From Mixta sp. Marseille-Q2659 (lineage in GTDB: Bacteria > Pseudomonadota > Gammaproteobacteria > Enterobacterales > Enterobacteriaceae): a DNA stretch of 64,000 bases. This document shows, piece after piece, positions 28,648 through 37,708 of this stretch (position 1 is its first letter; each line of letters opens with the position of its first letter). Position numbers and translations under genes: made by a program. The notes beneath the pieces are model-generated. The model saw only the letters and a program-made list of their open reading frames with translations, searched no databases and had not been told where the DNA came from. The DNA lies in NCBI RefSeq assembly GCF_940807255.1, contig NZ_CALNWY010000001.1, positions 248,001 through 312,000 of the forward strand, written 5' to 3'.

Positions 28648-29874
28648 GTGAAAGCTCTCGTTTGGCATGATGTGGGCGATATTCGCCTGGATGACGTACC
28701 GGAACCGCGCATTGAGCAGCCGGATGATGCGGTAATCAGGCTGACCGCATCGGCAATCTGCGGTACGGATTTACATTTTATTCGTGGCACGTTCAGTAAT
28801 ATGCAGCAAGGCACCATCCTGGGCCACGAGGGTGTCGGGATTGTTGAAGCGCTGGGCGATAACGTACGTAATTTTGATATTGGCGATCGGGTGGTGGTCT
28901 GTTCCACCGTTTCCTGTGGCTATTGTCAGCCCTGCCGCGACGGTAATACCGCGCAGTGCGATAATGCTAATCCGAATGGCCCTGAAGCGGGAACCTGCTT
29001 CTTTGGCGGCCCGCAAGCGACCGGTCCGGTAAATGGTTTACAGGCGGAAAAAGCGCGGATTCCTTTTGCGGCCAATACGCTAATAAAAGTACCGCCTGAG
29101 GTTAGCGACGATCAGGCTATTCTGATTAGCGATATATTTCCTACCGCCTGGTTTGGTGCAGAAATAGCAAATATTCAGCGCGGTAATATCGTAACGGTAT
29201 TCGGTGCCGGGCCGGTTGGACAGTTTGTCGTTGCCAGTGCCTTATTAATGGGCGCAGCGCGCGTAATCATGGTTGACTGTCATGAGGATCGGCTGGCGAT
29301 GGCGCGCCGTCAGGGCGCATTCACCGTTAACTTTGAAGAAGAAGATCCGGTGGCGATGATTAAAAAACTGACCGGTGGCGTTGGCGCTGATTGCGCTATT
29401 GATGCCGTAGGCGTGGACAGCCAACACGCCCACTATGGGCCGGCTGCTGCGCAGGCCAGCCAGCAGAGCGAGAAGTTTCGTCAGGAAGTTGAGGAGGTTG
29501 CCCCGGATAATGCCGCGCATCAACATGTTCATAATGGCAACTGGGTGCCGGGCGATGCACCTACACAGGCGCTGGAGTGGGCAATTGCTTCCCTGAAAAA
29601 AGCCGGAACGTTGAGCATTATTGGCGTTTACCCACCGCAGGCAGAAACGTTCCCGATAGGTAAGGCAATGAATAAAAACCTGACCATGAAAATGGGGAAC
29701 TGTAACCATCATTCCATCATCCCGCATTTACTGGAGCTGGTGCGTATGGGCGCTATCGATCCGGTCGAGATACTTACGCAGGTTGAGCCGCTTAGCGATG
29801 TTGTCTCTGCTTACCAGGCCTTCGATAAGCGCGAGCCGGGTTGGATAAAAACCGAATTGAAACCACAAAGTTAA
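28648..29874 (+). CDS. Zinc-dependent alcohol dehydrogenase (MDR family)
   Basis: 408 residues from a GTG at 28648 with CCAGGAGGT upstream. Catalytic zinc: AICGTDLHF and GHEGVG. Structural zinc: CGYCQPCRDGNTAQC. Rossmann motif: FGAGPVGQF. A His/Gln/Asn-rich insertion (about 265-310, SQHAHYGPAAAQASQQ and HQHVHNGNW) distinguishes it and is found in some formaldehyde-dehydrogenase-like enzymes. Substrate not deducible. Confidence 0.85.
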   Translation: MKALVWHDVGDIRLDDVPEPRIEQPDDAVIRLTASAICGTDLHFIRGTFSNMQQGTILGHEGVGIVEALGDNVRNFDIGDRVVVCSTVSCGYCQPCRDGNTAQCDNANPNGPEAGTCFFGGPQATGPVNGLQAEKARIPFAANTLIKVPPEVSDDQAILISDIFPTAWFGAEIANIQRGNIVTVFGAGPVGQFVVASALLMGAARVIMVDCHEDRLAMARRQGAFTVNFEEEDPVAMIKKLTGGVGADCAIDAVGVDSQHAHYGPAAAQASQQSEKFRQEVEEVAPDNAAHQHVHNGNWVPGDAPTQALEWAIASLKKAGTLSIIGVYPPQAETFPIGKAMNKNLTMKMGNCNHHSIIPHLLELVRMGAIDPVEILTQVEPLSDVVSAYQAFDKREPGWIKTELKPQS

Positions 29875-29904
29875 GCAGAACTGGCAGGTATGATTGCCCA
29901 GAAA

Positions 29905-29928
29905 AAAGCCCCTTATAGCAGGGGCTTT
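29905..29928. terminator. Bidirectional terminator
   Basis: AAAGCCCC/GGGGCTTT stem with an 8-nt loop, flanked by A on the left and T on the right. It serves the dehydrogenase (+) and proP (-), which converge here. Confidence 0.82.
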
Positions 29929-29995
29929 ATTTAGAGAACATTCTGCAGGTTAAGTATCACATCACCTTTGTTGGTGAGGATCATTAACAGCACCG

Positions 29996-31501
29996 TTACT
30001 CGTTAATGCGCGGATGCTGTTGGATCAGGTTCTTACGTTTTTCCTCCAGCTTCGCAATCTCTTCGGTAATATCTTCAATTTTCTGTTCGATATTATCGTG
30101 ATGCTCCTGCAGGATTTCACGCGCTTCCTGAATATCAGAGGCCGCAGGCGTCGCGCCTTTCAGCGGCTTGTTGGCGGTTTCCTTCATCGTAATGCCGGTA
30201 ATTAAGCCGATAATCGCGATAACCATCAGGTAGTAAGCAGGCATATAAAGATCGTTGCTGGCTTCTACCAGCCAGGCCGCTACGGTCGGCGTCAGACCCG
30301 CGATCAATACCGAAATATTGAAGGCGCTGGCCAGCGCGCTATAGCGAATATGAGTTGGGAACATCGCTGGCAGCGTTGAGGCCATAACGCCGGTAAAGCA
30401 GTTCAGGATCACCGCCAGCATCAGCAGACCGGCAAAAATCAGGCCCAGCACATTGCTGTTAATCAGCATAAAGGCCGGAATAGCCAACAGCAGCAGCGCA
30501 ATACTGCCGACAATCACAAACGGACGACGACCGATGCGGTCGCTCAGCAAACCGATAATCGGCTGTACAAACAGCATGCCGATCATAATGGCGATAATGA
30601 TCAGTACGCCGTGATCTTCCGGGTAGTGCAGGTTATGCGACAGATAGCTCGGCATATAGGTCAGCAGCATGTAATAGGTCACGTTGGTGGAGATCACCAG
30701 ACCTACGCAGGCCAGCAGGCTTTTCCAGTGCTTGGTGGCAATTTCACGGAACGAGACTTTCGGCCCTTCGCGCAAACCTTCACGATCGCCCTGTTCCAGC
30801 TTCTCCACATGCTGTTGAAACGCTGGCGTCTCTTCCAGCGCGTGGCGCAGGTAGAGACCAATAATGCCCAGCGGCAGCGCCAGGAAGAACGGCAGACGCC
30901 AGCCCCATGACAGGAAGTTCTCTTCGCCGACAATGGTGGAAATCAGCACCACCAGACCCGCGCCCAGCACAAAGCCCGCAATGGAGCCGAAATCGAGCCA
31001 GCTACCCATAAAGCCGCGTTTGCGGTCAGGTGAATATTCCGCCACGAAGATCGACGCGCCGGTATATTCGCCGCCTACGGAGAAGCCCTGCGCCATTTTC
31101 GCCAGTAGCAGCAGTATCGGTGCCCAGATACCGATAGAGGCATACGAGGGGATCAGCCCGATACAGAAAGTACTGAGCGACATAATAATAATGGTGATGG
31201 AAAGAATTTTCTGACGCCCATACTTATCGCCCAGCATGCCGAAAAACAGCCCGCCCAGCGGTCGGATCAGAAAGGGAACGGAAAAGGTGGCCAGCGCGGC
31301 GATCATCTGGACGCCGGGATCGGCGCCGGGAAAGAAGACCTTACCTAAGGCATAGGCCACAAAGCCATAGACACCAAAATCGAACCACTCCATCGCATTG
31401 CCTAACGATGCCGCGGTAATCGCCTTACGTAAACGCGCATCATCGATGATGGTTACGTCACCAAGCGCAATAGGTTTGACACGCTTCCTACGTAGTTTCA
31501 T
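29996..31501 (-). CDS. proP: Proline/glycine-betaine transporter ProP
   Basis: 501 residues from the ATG at 31501 (MKLRRKRVKPIALGDVTIID), E. coli length 500. MFS symporter with twelve helices; conserved NAMEWFDFGVYGFVAYALGK, GDKYGRQKIL and VFAEYSPDRKRGF-like blocks. The long C-terminal tail (ASDIQEAREILQEH to QQHPRINE) forms the osmosensory coiled coil. H+/osmoprotectant uptake activated by hyperosmolality. The 14 codons upstream do not match E. coli. Confidence 0.96.
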   Translation of the reverse strand: MKLRRKRVKPIALGDVTIIDDARLRKAITAASLGNAMEWFDFGVYGFVAYALGKVFFPGADPGVQMIAALATFSVPFLIRPLGGLFFGMLGDKYGRQKILSITIIIMSLSTFCIGLIPSYASIGIWAPILLLLAKMAQGFSVGGEYTGASIFVAEYSPDRKRGFMGSWLDFGSIAGFVLGAGLVVLISTIVGEENFLSWGWRLPFFLALPLGIIGLYLRHALEETPAFQQHVEKLEQGDREGLREGPKVSFREIATKHWKSLLACVGLVISTNVTYYMLLTYMPSYLSHNLHYPEDHGVLIIIAIMIGMLFVQPIIGLLSDRIGRRPFVIVGSIALLLLAIPAFMLINSNVLGLIFAGLLMLAVILNCFTGVMASTLPAMFPTHIRYSALASAFNISVLIAGLTPTVAAWLVEASNDLYMPAYYLMVIAIIGLITGITMKETANKPLKGATPAASDIQEAREILQEHHDNIEQKIEDITEEIAKLEEKRKNLIQQHPRINE

Positions 31502-31943
31502 ATCATTCGCCCTGTGTTTGCTTATTAGTCTTAATATTCTCAACGGCGCGAACCGGAGGCTGAAACGTGTCAGATCGCGGCGTTGAGAAAATCGTTTCTC
31601 TGGCGCAAAGCCAGTTCAGTTAGTAATCAATCGCAATAATAACTTAACGCAATGATTACGTTCTGATTTCACAGTATATCGTCTGAAAGCGGAAAATGTC
31701 ATATCTGCGCTGTCAGCATCGGCTATCGGCGTATAAAAAGTAACCATAAGCGAAGCAGGCAGCAGAGTCTGCTGTAACAAATTTATTACTTAAAACGTAG
31801 CAGTAAAAAACGGGGTTTTCCGCTGTGAAACGCGCGAAAAAAGAAAAATGCGAAGATGCGCCGGAAGACGGGATAAAGGAGGGCGATGCAGTGGACAAAA
31901 AGCGGGCGGCGGCTTCTGATAAGCCGCTGCCGTTCCAGATTAG
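31502..31943. other. Gap upstream of proP and downstream of uxuA
   Basis: 442 bp, A/T-rich near proP, expected to hold the proP promoters (minus strand). The uxuA-proximal side has a hairpin at 31909-31927. Small plus-strand open frames here look random. No gene supported. Confidence 0.6.
31909..31927 (-). terminator. Possible uxuA terminator
   Basis: GCGGCTT-ctgat-AAGCCGC. On the minus strand the hairpin is followed by CGCCCGCTTTTTG, a displaced T tract, 17 bp after the uxuA stop. Confidence 0.5.
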
Positions 31944-33128
31944 TTACTCAGAAAAGAAGCACTGTTTTAACGCCAGCTCGACGCCGCGCAGCTCCGCCAG
32001 CCCTTTCAGGCGGCCAATGGCGGAATAGCCTGGATTTGTTTTCTTATGCAAGTCGTCCAGCATTTGGTGACCATGATCGGGACGCATCGGAATGGCGCGC
32101 GTGCTGCCAGCGCGACGGCGGCGCTGCTCCTCCTCCAGAATCACCTTAATTACGCCGACCATATCCACATCGCCAGCCAGATGCTCAGCTTCGTGAAAAC
32201 TGTCGGGATTTTCTTCGCGCTGCGTGGCGCGCAGATGGATAAAATGAATGCGGTCGGCGTAGGTTTGCGCCATACGTACCAGGTTGTTATCGGCCCGCAC
32301 GCCGTAAGAACCGGTACAGAACGTAAAGCCGTTATGCAGGCTGTTTACCGTCTCGGTTAACCACTGCATATCTTCTTCGGTAGAGATAATGCGCGGCAGG
32401 CCGAGGATCGGACGCGGCGGATCGTCAGGATGTACCGCCAGCATAATGCCGACCTCTTCCGCGACCGGCACAATGGCGCGCAGAAAAGTCGCCATATTTT
32501 CCCGCAGGCGCGCTTTATCAATGCCGTCATACTGCGAGAGCTGCGCCTGGAACTGCTCCAGCGTATAGCCTTCTTCCGCGCCGGGCAGCCCGGCAATAAT
32601 GTTGCGCGTCAGCGTGGCGATCGCCTCCGGCGTCATGGCGGCAAAATAGTCTGCTGCCTGTCGCTGCTCCTCGTCGCTGTAGGTTTCACGCGCGCCGGGC
32701 CGCTGCAAAATATGCAACTCAAACGCGGCGAAGGCGACCGCGTCAAAACGCAGCGCCCGCGCGCCGTTAGGCAACTGCCAGCCTAAATCGGTACGCGTCC
32801 AGTCCAGCACCGGCATAAAGTTATAACAGACGGTATCGATACCGCAGGCGGCGAGATTACGCAGCGATTGCTGATAGTTAGCGATATAGCGCTGCCAGTC
32901 GCCGCGCTGGGTTTTTATCGCTTCGTGGACCGGAACGCTTTCCACCACCGACCAGTACAGCCCTTTTTCCGCCAGCAGCGCCTGCCGCGCTTTGATCTCG
33001 TCTGTGGTCCAGATTTCGCCATTAGGAATATGATGCAGCGCAGTCACAATACCGGTGGCGCCCGCCTGACGGGCATCATCGAGCGTGACGGGATCGTTAG
33101 GGCCATACCAGCGCCAGGTGTGTTCCAT
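31944..33128 (-). CDS. uxuA: Mannonate dehydratase
   Basis: 394 residues, the usual length. It begins [20 protein letters not shown]; conserved [28 protein letters not shown] and [11 protein letters not shown], then HGHQML. It dehydrates D-mannonate to 2-keto-3-deoxygluconate in hexuronate degradation. AGGAGACCTT precedes the ATG. uxuB is not adjacent; a divergent FadR-type regulator gene lies 201 bp upstream and probably controls it. Confidence 0.96.
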   Translation of the reverse strand: MEHTWRWYGPNDPVTLDDARQAGATGIVTALHHIPNGEIWTTDEIKARQALLAEKGLYWSVVESVPVHEAIKTQRGDWQRYIANYQQSLRNLAACGIDTVCYNFMPVLDWTRTDLGWQLPNGARALRFDAVAFAAFELHILQRPGARETYSDEEQRQAADYFAAMTPEAIATLTRNIIAGLPGAEEGYTLEQFQAQLSQYDGIDKARLRENMATFLRAIVPVAEEVGIMLAVHPDDPPRPILGLPRIISTEEDMQWLTETVNSLHNGFTFCTGSYGVRADNNLVRMAQTYADRIHFIHLRATQREENPDSFHEAEHLAGDVDMVGVIKVILEEEQRRRRAGSTRAIPMRPDHGHQMLDDLHKKTNPGYSAIGRLKGLAELRGVELALKQCFFSE

Positions 33129-33329
33129 AAGGTCTCCTGTTTAAAATGGGGTTCAGAGCGGTTCGACCGTTCGGGTAAAAAAGGCCATTGGTCAGGCCGC
33201 TGGGCCAGAATAGGGAAGTTTTTGCTTAAAAAGAGTGATATCTATCGCATTATCGGGCGCGTCAGCCGATAAAACCGCGCGGGCGCGGCAAAATAGACGG
33301 CTGCCAGAGAGCGTAAACAGGTGAGCGTG

Positions 33330-34013
33330 ATGACCCTTCCCCCCGTCAAAGCCGAGCGGCTTTATCGTCAAATTTCAACGCTGCTGAGCGCTGCGATAGC
33401 GCGCGGCGAATTTGCCCCTGGCAGCTTGCTGCCGCCGGAGCGCGAGCTGGCCAGACAGCTGAACGTCAGCCGTTCATCGGTGCGTGAAGCGTTGATCGCG
33501 CTGGAAGTGACCGGCTGGGTGGAAATCCGTAGCGGTAATGGCGTGCTGGTAGCGAATCCGTTGCCGAGCCAGCCGACCGAACCTGAAGATACGTTCAGCC
33601 TGCGCGATCTGATTAAAGCGCGTCAGGCCTTTGAAGCGATGACCGCTGAGCTGGCGGCGCGCTTCGGTACGGAAGCGCAGCGGCGCGAACTGCTGGAGGT
33701 AGCCGCTCAGCTGGCCGGGCATCCGATAAATGATGAAGGGTTTCTGCAACAGGATAAGCGCTTTCACCTGCTTATCAGCGAAATGACCGGCAACGAGGTG
33801 CTGCGCGAGATGATGGAGCAGCTATGGAACCGGCGTAAAAGTCAGCGCTTTGTGCGGTTAGAAAGCCACTTCGCCGATCGGGATTTCCCGCAGGCACTAA
33901 ATCACGACCATCAGTTGATCGCCCGCGCCATTGCAGAACAGAATCCGCCGCTCGCGCGCGACAGCATGGCGCTGCATCTCCAGCGCGTCTACGACCATCT
34001 GTTTGAAACCTAA
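33330..34013 (+). CDS. FadR/GntR-family regulator, probably of uxuA
   Basis: 227 residues from ATG 33330 (AGGTGAG five bases upstream; an in-frame GTG at 33321 is the alternative). N-terminal winged helix: ERLYRQISTLLSAAI, then PPERELARQLNVSRSSVREA. C-terminal FCD helical ligand domain with D/H metal-site residues (QQDKRFHLLIS, NHDHQLIARAI). The layout matches ExuR/UxuR regulators of hexuronate genes. Position divergent to uxuA supports local control; the name is not certain. Confidence 0.85.
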   Translation: MTLPPVKAERLYRQISTLLSAAIARGEFAPGSLLPPERELARQLNVSRSSVREALIALEVTGWVEIRSGNGVLVANPLPSQPTEPEDTFSLRDLIKARQAFEAMTAELAARFGTEAQRRELLEVAAQLAGHPINDEGFLQQDKRFHLLISEMTGNEVLREMMEQLWNRRKSQRFVRLESHFADRDFPQALNHDHQLIARAIAEQNPPLARDSMALHLQRVYDHLFET

Positions 34014-34014
34014 C

Positions 34015-35067
34015 TTAGCGTTTTGTCGGCGGGATCGGCGGGCGGCCGTTGCCCAGTAAAATAGCCAGCTTGCTGCCGCCTGGCGTGGTTTCCATCAGGA
34101 TTTTACAGACGCTGGTCAGCGGTACCGATAACAGCATGCCGACCGGGCCAAGTAGCCAGCCCCAGAAGATCAACGAAAGAAAGACCACCAGCGTTGATAA
34201 ACCGAGGCCGCGCCCCATCACGCGCGGCTCCAGCATATTGCCGAACACCATATGGATGGCGCTGAACAGCGCGGCCACCAGCAGCGCATCGTAAAAATCG
34301 TTCAGCACCAGCGCCTGAATAAAAGGCGGAACGCCAGCAATAATAGGCCCGATATTGGGGATAAAGTTCAGTACAAAAGCGACCACGCCCCAGAACAGCG
34401 CAAACTTGACGTCCAGCAACAGCAGCGACAGCCAGACGGCCACGCCGGTAATCAGGCTAATCAGGGTTTTTAACGCCAGATAATGGGTGACGCCTTTCAG
34501 CGCCTTGTGCAGACCGGCGATGCGAATCTGAGGATTGACCAGCGCGTTGCGCAGTTTATAAGGCAGATGGCGTACTTCAAACAGCATAAAAATGACGGTC
34601 ATGATCAGCAGGATAAAGTTGCTCATCGCGCCGGAAAACTGCGTCAGGACGGTGGTCGCCACATTCATAATAGCGTTGGGATCGAGTTGCTCAGCCAGCG
34701 CGCGCGTGGAAACCGGAATATTCAACCGGCCCGCATAATGCTGAATGATGGTCAGTTTTTGCTCAAGGATGGCGCGGATCTGCGGATAAACCAGGGAGAA
34801 TTCATTTACCGAACTGGCCAGCATCGCCACCAGCATCAGAATAACCATCAGCACCACTACCATGACCAGCGTAATCGCCCAGGTACGACGGAGCCCGCGG
34901 CGCATCAAAATATTGACCAGCGGGTTAAGCACAATCGCCAGAAAGATAGCCAGTAAAAAGGGAACGATAATATCTGACGCCGCACGTATCCCTGCCAAAA
35001 TAACCACCAGCGTTGCCATCTTCAGCAACATATTCTGTCCCATTTTTTCCTGTTGCGGCGCGATCAT
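34015..35067 (-). CDS. yhhT: AI-2E family permease YhhT
   Basis: 350 residues from ATG 35067. About seven membrane helices. AI-2E family motifs: NFIPNIGPIIAGVPPF, GNMLEPRVMGRGLGLSTLVV and FWGWLLGPVGMLLSVPLT. The C-terminal SVCKILMETTPGGSKLAILL matches E. coli YhhT better than its paralogue TqsA, and the divergent partner is yhhS, as in E. coli. Transported substrate unknown. Its stop is only 1 bp from the convergent regulator's stop. Confidence 0.88.
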   Translation of the reverse strand: MIAPQQEKMGQNMLLKMATLVVILAGIRAASDIIVPFLLAIFLAIVLNPLVNILMRRGLRRTWAITLVMVVVLMVILMLVAMLASSVNEFSLVYPQIRAILEQKLTIIQHYAGRLNIPVSTRALAEQLDPNAIMNVATTVLTQFSGAMSNFILLIMTVIFMLFEVRHLPYKLRNALVNPQIRIAGLHKALKGVTHYLALKTLISLITGVAVWLSLLLLDVKFALFWGVVAFVLNFIPNIGPIIAGVPPFIQALVLNDFYDALLVAALFSAIHMVFGNMLEPRVMGRGLGLSTLVVFLSLIFWGWLLGPVGMLLSVPLTSVCKILMETTPGGSKLAILLGNGRPPIPPTKR

Positions 35068-35197
35068 AGTTTCCCCGGTAAACAATCCTGGCACAGCAAG
35101 TGTAGACGTTAACGCGCCTAACGGACTGATAATTTGCGCTAACCTGCGTATAGTAATCGCTTAGCCTGTTAATGATTATCGGTAACGAGCCAACATT

Positions 35198-36400
35198 ATG
35201 CCTGGACAGCCTGCGCCGGAAACGCCACAGAGCGCTTTCCGTCTGAATCAGCGAATTCTTTCCGTAGTGATTTTCAATTTCGCCAGTTACCTGACCATCG
35301 GATTGCCGCTGGCGGTCTTGCCTGGCTATGTTCATGACGTAATGGGCTACAGCGCGTTCTGGGCGGGCCTGGTGATCAGTCTGCAATATCTTTCTACGCT
35401 GCTCAGCCGACCACATGCGGGACGCTACGCCGATCTGTGGGGGCCGAAAAAAGTGGTGGTGTTTGGCCTGTGCGGCTGCCTGCTAAGTGGTGTCTGTTAT
35501 GCGTTGGCCGCCCTGAGCTACAGCTGGCCGCTGATAAGCCTGGCGTTGCTCTGTATTGGACGGCTGGCGTTAGGCATCGGCCAAAGTTTTGCGGGAACCG
35601 GCTCTACGCTGTGGGGCGTCGGTGTTGTCGGCTCAGCGCATATAGGTCGGGTGATTTCGTGGAACGGGGTTTGTACCTATGGCGCGATGGCGCTGGGCGC
35701 GCCGCTCGGCGCACTGATTTATCATCTGGGCGGGATTCTGCTGCTGGCGGCGGTCATTGTGCTGATCACGCTCACTGCTGTTCTGCTGGCGCTGCCGCGT
35801 CCGGCGGTCAAAGGCAGTAAAGGCAAGCCGCTGCCGTTTCGCGCGGTGCTGGGAAAAATCTGGCCGTTTGGCCTGCTGCTGGCGATGGCGTCAGCGGGAT
35901 TTGGCGTGATCGCCACCTTTATTACGCTGTTTTATCAGGCGAAAGGCTGGCCGGGCGCCGCGTTTTCGTTGACCTTATTCAGCCTGGCTTTTGTCGGCGC
36001 GCGGCTGCTGTTTCCCAACAGCATTAACCGCCACGGCGGCTTACGAGTAGCCATCATCTGCTTTAGCGTAGAGGCGCTGGGGCTGTTTATCGTCTGGCTC
36101 TCTTTTACGCCCTGGCTGGCGAATCTCGGTGCGCTGCTGACCGGCGCGGGCTTTTCACTGGTGTTTCCGGCGCTGGGCGTGGTGGCGGTCAAAGCGGTGC
36201 CTGCGCAAAATCAGGGCAGCGCGCTGGCGACCTTTACGGCATTTATGGATCTGGCGTTGGGGATTACCGGGCCGGTAGCCGGATTTATTATGAGTTACGC
36301 GGGCGTACCGGTTATCTATCTGCTGAGCGGCCTGCTGGTGTGTCTGGCGCTGTTGATGACCTGGCGAATGCAGCAACGTCAGCCCACTGACACGCAATAA
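35198..36400 (+). CDS. yhhS: MFS transporter YhhS
   Basis: 400 residues, twelve predicted helices, YhhS/YfcJ family: QRILSVVIFNFASYLTIGLP, LSRPHAGRYADLWGPKK (MFS loop 2-3 motif) and FAGTGSTLWGVGVVGSAHIG. Substrate unknown. In E. coli dcrB is next; here the whole inositol cluster lies between. Confidence 0.92.
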   Translation: MPGQPAPETPQSAFRLNQRILSVVIFNFASYLTIGLPLAVLPGYVHDVMGYSAFWAGLVISLQYLSTLLSRPHAGRYADLWGPKKVVVFGLCGCLLSGVCYALAALSYSWPLISLALLCIGRLALGIGQSFAGTGSTLWGVGVVGSAHIGRVISWNGVCTYGAMALGAPLGALIYHLGGILLLAAVIVLITLTAVLLALPRPAVKGSKGKPLPFRAVLGKIWPFGLLLAMASAGFGVIATFITLFYQAKGWPGAAFSLTLFSLAFVGARLLFPNSINRHGGLRVAIICFSVEALGLFIVWLSFTPWLANLGALLTGAGFSLVFPALGVVAVKAVPAQNQGSALATFTAFMDLALGITGPVAGFIMSYAGVPVIYLLSGLLVCLALLMTWRMQQRQPTDTQ

Positions 36401-36404
36401 AAAA

Positions 36405-36421
36405 GGCCTCGGAGCGAGGCC
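36405..36421 (-). terminator. iolI terminator
   Basis: GGCCTCG-gag-CGAGGCC, with the complementary T run (TTTTTT) on the minus strand overlapping the yhhS stop. It terminates iolI and may also serve yhhS. Confidence 0.75.
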
Positions 36422-36473
36422 AGAAACAGCAAAGACACAAATAACAGATAACTTCGGTATAACGCTGCTGACA

Positions 36474-37289
36474 TCAGGCCTGCAGCAGTTCAATACTTTG
36501 GCGGATTTCACGCTCAATATCCGCCTCGCGCCAGTTTGCTAACGTAGAGGCGAAAGGCTCAAACGCATAGACGCCGCGATAACCCATCTGCTCCAGACGC
36601 TGCACCTGCGCCACGCTGTTCAGCACGTCGTCGCGGCTGAGCATAATGCGTTCCTCATCGGTCAGCTCGGCGGTCGGGCGTGTATCCTCAACGCCGGAAA
36701 GGTGTACCAGCCCAATACGATCGATATCGATACCCGTAGCGAACTCCTGCTCGGCCTGTTCATACAAATGATGGTGGAAGGTATCGATCAGCACATGGAA
36801 GGGCACCTGCGCATCGCGAATCAGCGCTTGCGTTTGTACCGCAGAACGCAGCGAGCTTTGCGGGAAACCCAGCGGTTCGACTAATCCTTCGATGCCGTAT
36901 TGCGCAAACAGCGGCGCCAGCTTTTGCATGGCGGCAATGGTTTTCTCCGCGGTAATCGGCTGGCCGTCGTTTAGCGGACACAGCACCAGCGCGCGCGCGC
37001 CGATCGCCTGCGCCTCTTTCAATAGCGCTTCTGCGCGCGCCAGCAGTTCATCATCCATGCGGTTAAAAGGATAGAGCGCATTGATGGTAATAATTTCCAT
37101 GCCGTACTGCTGCGCCAGCGCTTTAACCTGCTCATGGCTCAGATTATCGGTTACCTTGCCGCTGGGCATGTCGTTGCGCAATTCCACCTTATGCAGGCCA
37201 AGCCGCTGAACCAGTTTGAAAAAAGATTCAATGCTAAGGTTGGGGGCGATTTTGCGATTAATACAGAAACGCGTGGGATCGATGGCCAT
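36474..37289 (-). CDS. iolI: 2-keto-myo-inositol isomerase (IolI-like TIM barrel)
   Basis: 271 residues from ATG 37289 (MAIDPTRFCINRKIAPN) with GCAGGAG upstream; the 20 residues before it are not conserved. Xylose-isomerase-like TIM barrel with metal-site residues in GLVEPLGFP, LIDTFHHHLY, LVHLSGVED and YAFEPFAS. IolI interconverts inosose isomers. Divergent from iolA across a 419-bp regulatory region. Confidence 0.87.
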   Translation of the reverse strand: MAIDPTRFCINRKIAPNLSIESFFKLVQRLGLHKVELRNDMPSGKVTDNLSHEQVKALAQQYGMEIITINALYPFNRMDDELLARAEALLKEAQAIGARALVLCPLNDGQPITAEKTIAAMQKLAPLFAQYGIEGLVEPLGFPQSSLRSAVQTQALIRDAQVPFHVLIDTFHHHLYEQAEQEFATGIDIDRIGLVHLSGVEDTRPTAELTDEERIMLSRDDVLNSVAQVQRLEQMGYRGVYAFEPFASTLANWREADIEREIRQSIELLQA

Positions 37290-37352
37290 GATTTGCTCCT
37301 GCAAAGATAAGGTAAAGCCGACAGCGCGACCTGTCGGCGGCTGGCACAAAGA

Positions 37353-37367
37353 GAATATTTATTTCAA
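37353..37367. promoter_or_regulatory. Candidate IolR operator 1
   Basis: GAATATTTATTTCAA upstream of iolI; same core as four other sites in iol control regions. Confidence 0.45.
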
Positions 37368-37589
37368 AAATATAAAATAATGGAATGCTGGTTTTTGGAT
37401 CTGTCTCGCAAAAATTTCATTTTTCATCTATGAAAGCAGCACCTGCCCTTTAACGTCCGCGCCGTTTTCACGCTTTGTTAATGGCTATTCATCAAGCAGT
37501 ATCAGCTTGTCCCGCTGAAAATCCGCCGCCGCGTTTGCTAAAAAAATGCGATCCATCCCGCTAAAAATGAATCTTCCAATCTGAACTAT

Positions 37590-37607
37590 TTGAAAAATTT
37601 ATTTCAA
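37590..37607. promoter_or_regulatory. Candidate IolR operator 2
   Basis: TTGAAAAATTTATTTCAA, an inverted repeat TTGAAA-N6-TTTCAA ending directly at the TATAAT of the presumed iolA promoter; binding there would block transcription. Confidence 0.5.
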
Positions 37608-37708
37608 TATAATAGGGTCAACAGACTGAAACGGGGTACATCCCGCTCGCCGACGGTGCTGTAAAACTGACCGAGCGGTAGGGAACCAACACATCAATGA
37701 GGCTGAAC

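Larger units (their letters stand above)
37290..37708. promoter_or_regulatory. iolI-iolA divergent regulatory region
   Basis: 419 bp without genes. It contains two IolR-like sites (37353-37367 and 37590-37607), the second abutting a perfect -10 TATAAT (37608-37613) for iolA. It also holds a 16-base motif GATCTGTCTCGCAAAA (37398-37413) that recurs upstream of iolD. Confidence 0.6.

Noticed and set aside
31825..32028. Small plus-strand gene between proP and uxuA
   Set aside because: Low-complexity Lys/Glu-rich reading that runs into uxuA antisense; it has no family pattern.
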